Below, piece after piece: positions 63,003 to 64,000 of a stretch of DNA of 64,000 nucleotides. How positions within the stretch are numbered: position 1 is the first letter of the stretch; every line of letters begins with the position of its first letter. Location: NCBI GenBank assembly GCA_007280915.1, contig QYQL01000017.1:1-64000 (forward strand), given 5' to 3'. Under the pieces are notes generated by a model. The model saw only the letters and a program-made list of their open reading frames with translations. It did not search any database and was not told the DNA's origin. The position numbers and the translations under genes were made by a program. The DNA is from Verrucomicrobiaceae bacterium (GTDB lineage Bacteria > Verrucomicrobiota > Verrucomicrobiia > Chthoniobacterales > Terrimicrobiaceae).

Positions 63003-63646
63003 TATGAGGATGAACCCTTCTCGGCCGAGGGGCAGAGGGCGCGGAGTTCGCAATCCGTGCAATCCGGTTTGCGAGCCATGCAGCGGCGCCGGCCGTGGAA
63101 AATGAGCCAGTGGCTCAAGTCGGTCCACCGCTCACGCGGAAACAATTTTACGAGATCCCTTTCGATGTGAACCGGGTCAGAAAATGTGGTGAGCTCCAAG
63201 CGCTGAGAAAGCCTTCCAACGTGGGTGTCCACGACCACTCCCTCGTTGATTTGGAACGCGTTTCCAAGAACAACATTAGCCGTCTTTCGACCGACTCCAG
63301 GCAGCGCAGCAAGATCGGCCAAAGTCCTAGGAACCCGCCCCCCGTGCTCCGCAATCAGAGCCGCAGCCATCGCACGAATATTTTTCGCCTTGTTCCTGAA
63401 AAATCCGGTCGAGTGGATGATTTTTTCCAACTCACCCTGGGGAATCGCCGCAAAAGCCTCGACCGTCTGGCAGCGCCGGAAAAGAACGGGCGCGACCAGG
63501 TTGACCCGCTTGTCGGTGCACTGGGCGGAGAGAATCGTCGCAACCAGCAGCTCCAGCGGGCTGGAAAACACCAGCTCGCAATGCGCGTCGGGATAAATTT
63601 CGGGCAGAAGCTTCAAAAGGGCTTCCGCCCTTTCCTTGCGGGTCAC
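63002..63646 (-). CDS. nth: Endonuclease III
   Basis: Base-excision glycosylase/AP lyase removing oxidised pyrimidines. 214 residues from a GTG at 63646 that overlaps the stop of the upstream gene (GTGA). Helix-hairpin-helix LPGVGRKTANVVLG with catalytic Lys121, catalytic Asp140 (VVDTHVGRLSQRL), and the iron-sulphur cluster C189-x6-C196-x2-C199-x5-C205 are complete. Cytoplasmic. Confidence 0.97.
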   Translation of the reverse strand: MTRKERAEALLKLLPEIYPDAHCELVFSSPLELLVATILSAQCTDKRVNLVAPVLFRRCQTVEAFAAIPQGELEKIIHSTGFFRNKAKNIRAMAAALIAEHGGRVPRTLADLAALPGVGRKTANVVLGNAFQINEGVVVDTHVGRLSQRLELTTFSDPVHIERDLVKLFPRERWTDLSHWLIFHGRRRCMARKPDCTDCELRALCPSAEKGSSS

Positions 63647-64000
63647 GGTGCTCCGAGTGCCGTCAGGCGCTCCTTCGCTTTGGCCGCATACTGGCTGTCG
63701 GGATAATCCTTCACCAGCTGCTTGTAGGACTCCTTCGCGCGATTGAGCTGCTGCGTCTTGAATTTCGGGTCCGCGCTGGCGCCAGCCTGTTCCTCAAGGA
63801 GTTGTCCTCCCTGCCAGAGCCCCTCGGCCGCGGCAAGAGGAACCCCGGAGTAGAACTGTGCGATCTTCGTGTAGAAGTCGATCGCCTGTCCGCGGAACTC
63901 CTCCTTCTGCTTCGGATCGGTGGCATCCTCCATCTTCTTCCTCATGATGTTCCCGCCGAGAAGAAACGAACCCGCACGGAGCTCAGCGCTCGCGTTCTGA
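63643..64000 (-). CDS. TPR/BamD-like protein, 5' end outside the window
   Basis: The frame is open from 64000 leftward without a stop, so the gene starts beyond the window; only the last 118 codons are seen. An internal ATG at 63945 exists, but reading continues upstream (QNASAELRAGSFLLGG). Pattern of tetratricopeptide or tol-pal YbgF/BamD outer-membrane-lipoprotein type: FYTKIAQFYSGVPLAAAEGL and AKESYKQLVKDYPDSQYAAKAKERL. It ends overlapping nth, so they are probably one operon. Confidence 0.7.
   Translation of the reverse strand, partial: QNASAELRAGSFLLGGNIMRKKMEDATDPKQKEEFRGQAIDFYTKIAQFYSGVPLAAAEGLWQGGQLLEEQAGASADPKFKTQQLNRAKESYKQLVKDYPDSQYAAKAKERLTALGAP

Noticed and set aside
1-64000. 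tRNA, rRNA, CRISPR, insertion sequence or phage genes
   Set aside because: Looked for acceptor-stem/anticodon patterns, direct-repeat arrays and transposase or integrase motifs by eye; none was found. A computed scan would be more sensitive.

Overview
The window looks like a GC-rich chromosomal segment of a Verrucomicrobiota bacterium (inference). The clues are an LpxC-FabZ fusion beside lpxA, which points to a Gram-negative with lipid A; a long MoxR/DUF58/von Willebrand/DUF4159 operon of the type known from Verrucomicrobia and Planctomycetes; several secreted glycosidases of the GH32, GH106, GH114 and GH127 families; a PPi-type phosphofructokinase; and many GTG starts joined by GTGA or ATGA overlaps. 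I saw no rRNA, tRNA, CRISPR array, transposase, integrase or phage gene. No stretch without a gene reaches 300 bases.

Layout. 222-16226 (+): ten tightly packed genes encoding an FHA-like/MoxR ATPase, a DUF58 protein, two membrane-anchored vWA proteins, a double DUF4159 protein, a giant three-TM coiled protein and several secreted proteins; this is the best candidate for a poorly described system. 16311-19460 (+): PPi-phosphofructokinase, a radical SAM/SPASM protein and panB. 24267-19434 (-): a five-gene operon of a LolD-like ATPase, a cyclic-nucleotide-binding protein, lpxC-fabZ, lpxA and an ABC-F ATPase. 24292-25704 (+): an RluA-type pseudouridine synthase and a GYF_2-like protein. 30545-25708 (-): proC, a TPR protein, a D,D-carboxypeptidase, a UvrD-type helicase and a small unknown. 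30623-32394 (+): a HIT protein and avtA. 34067-32391 (-): a GH114-like protein and an M23 peptidase. 34197-36328 (+): dapA-dapB-folK.

36300-53907 is a glycan-use region: a propeller protein, a GH106-like enzyme, two paralogous GH32 enzymes, a GntR/LacI-type regulator with a candidate operator, a sugar permease, a PfkB kinase, a third and divergent GH32 protein, and GH127. Together they suggest fructan breakdown outside the cytoplasm, uptake of free sugar through an MFS permease, and phosphorylation inside. No SusC/SusD pair or PTS is present here. The rest holds a DUF2585 membrane protein, yajQ, a spermidine-synthase-like protein, a 38-residue lysine-rich protein, a large hybrid histidine kinase, dinB, a U32 peptidase-family protein, nth, and the 5'-truncated gene for a TPR/BamD-like protein at the right edge.

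Non-coding highlights. A family of roughly 130-140 bp intergenic inverted repeats has arms built from short tandem units, in two core types (ATCTGYG and CTTTGTG). A perfect threefold 13-bp tandem repeat lies between the histidine kinase and dinB. A paired TTACAGGTT motif plus an AGGTT/AACCT palindrome lies between the regulator and the second GH32 gene. Several convergent gene pairs overlap at their 3' ends, leaving no room for an ordinary terminator between them.
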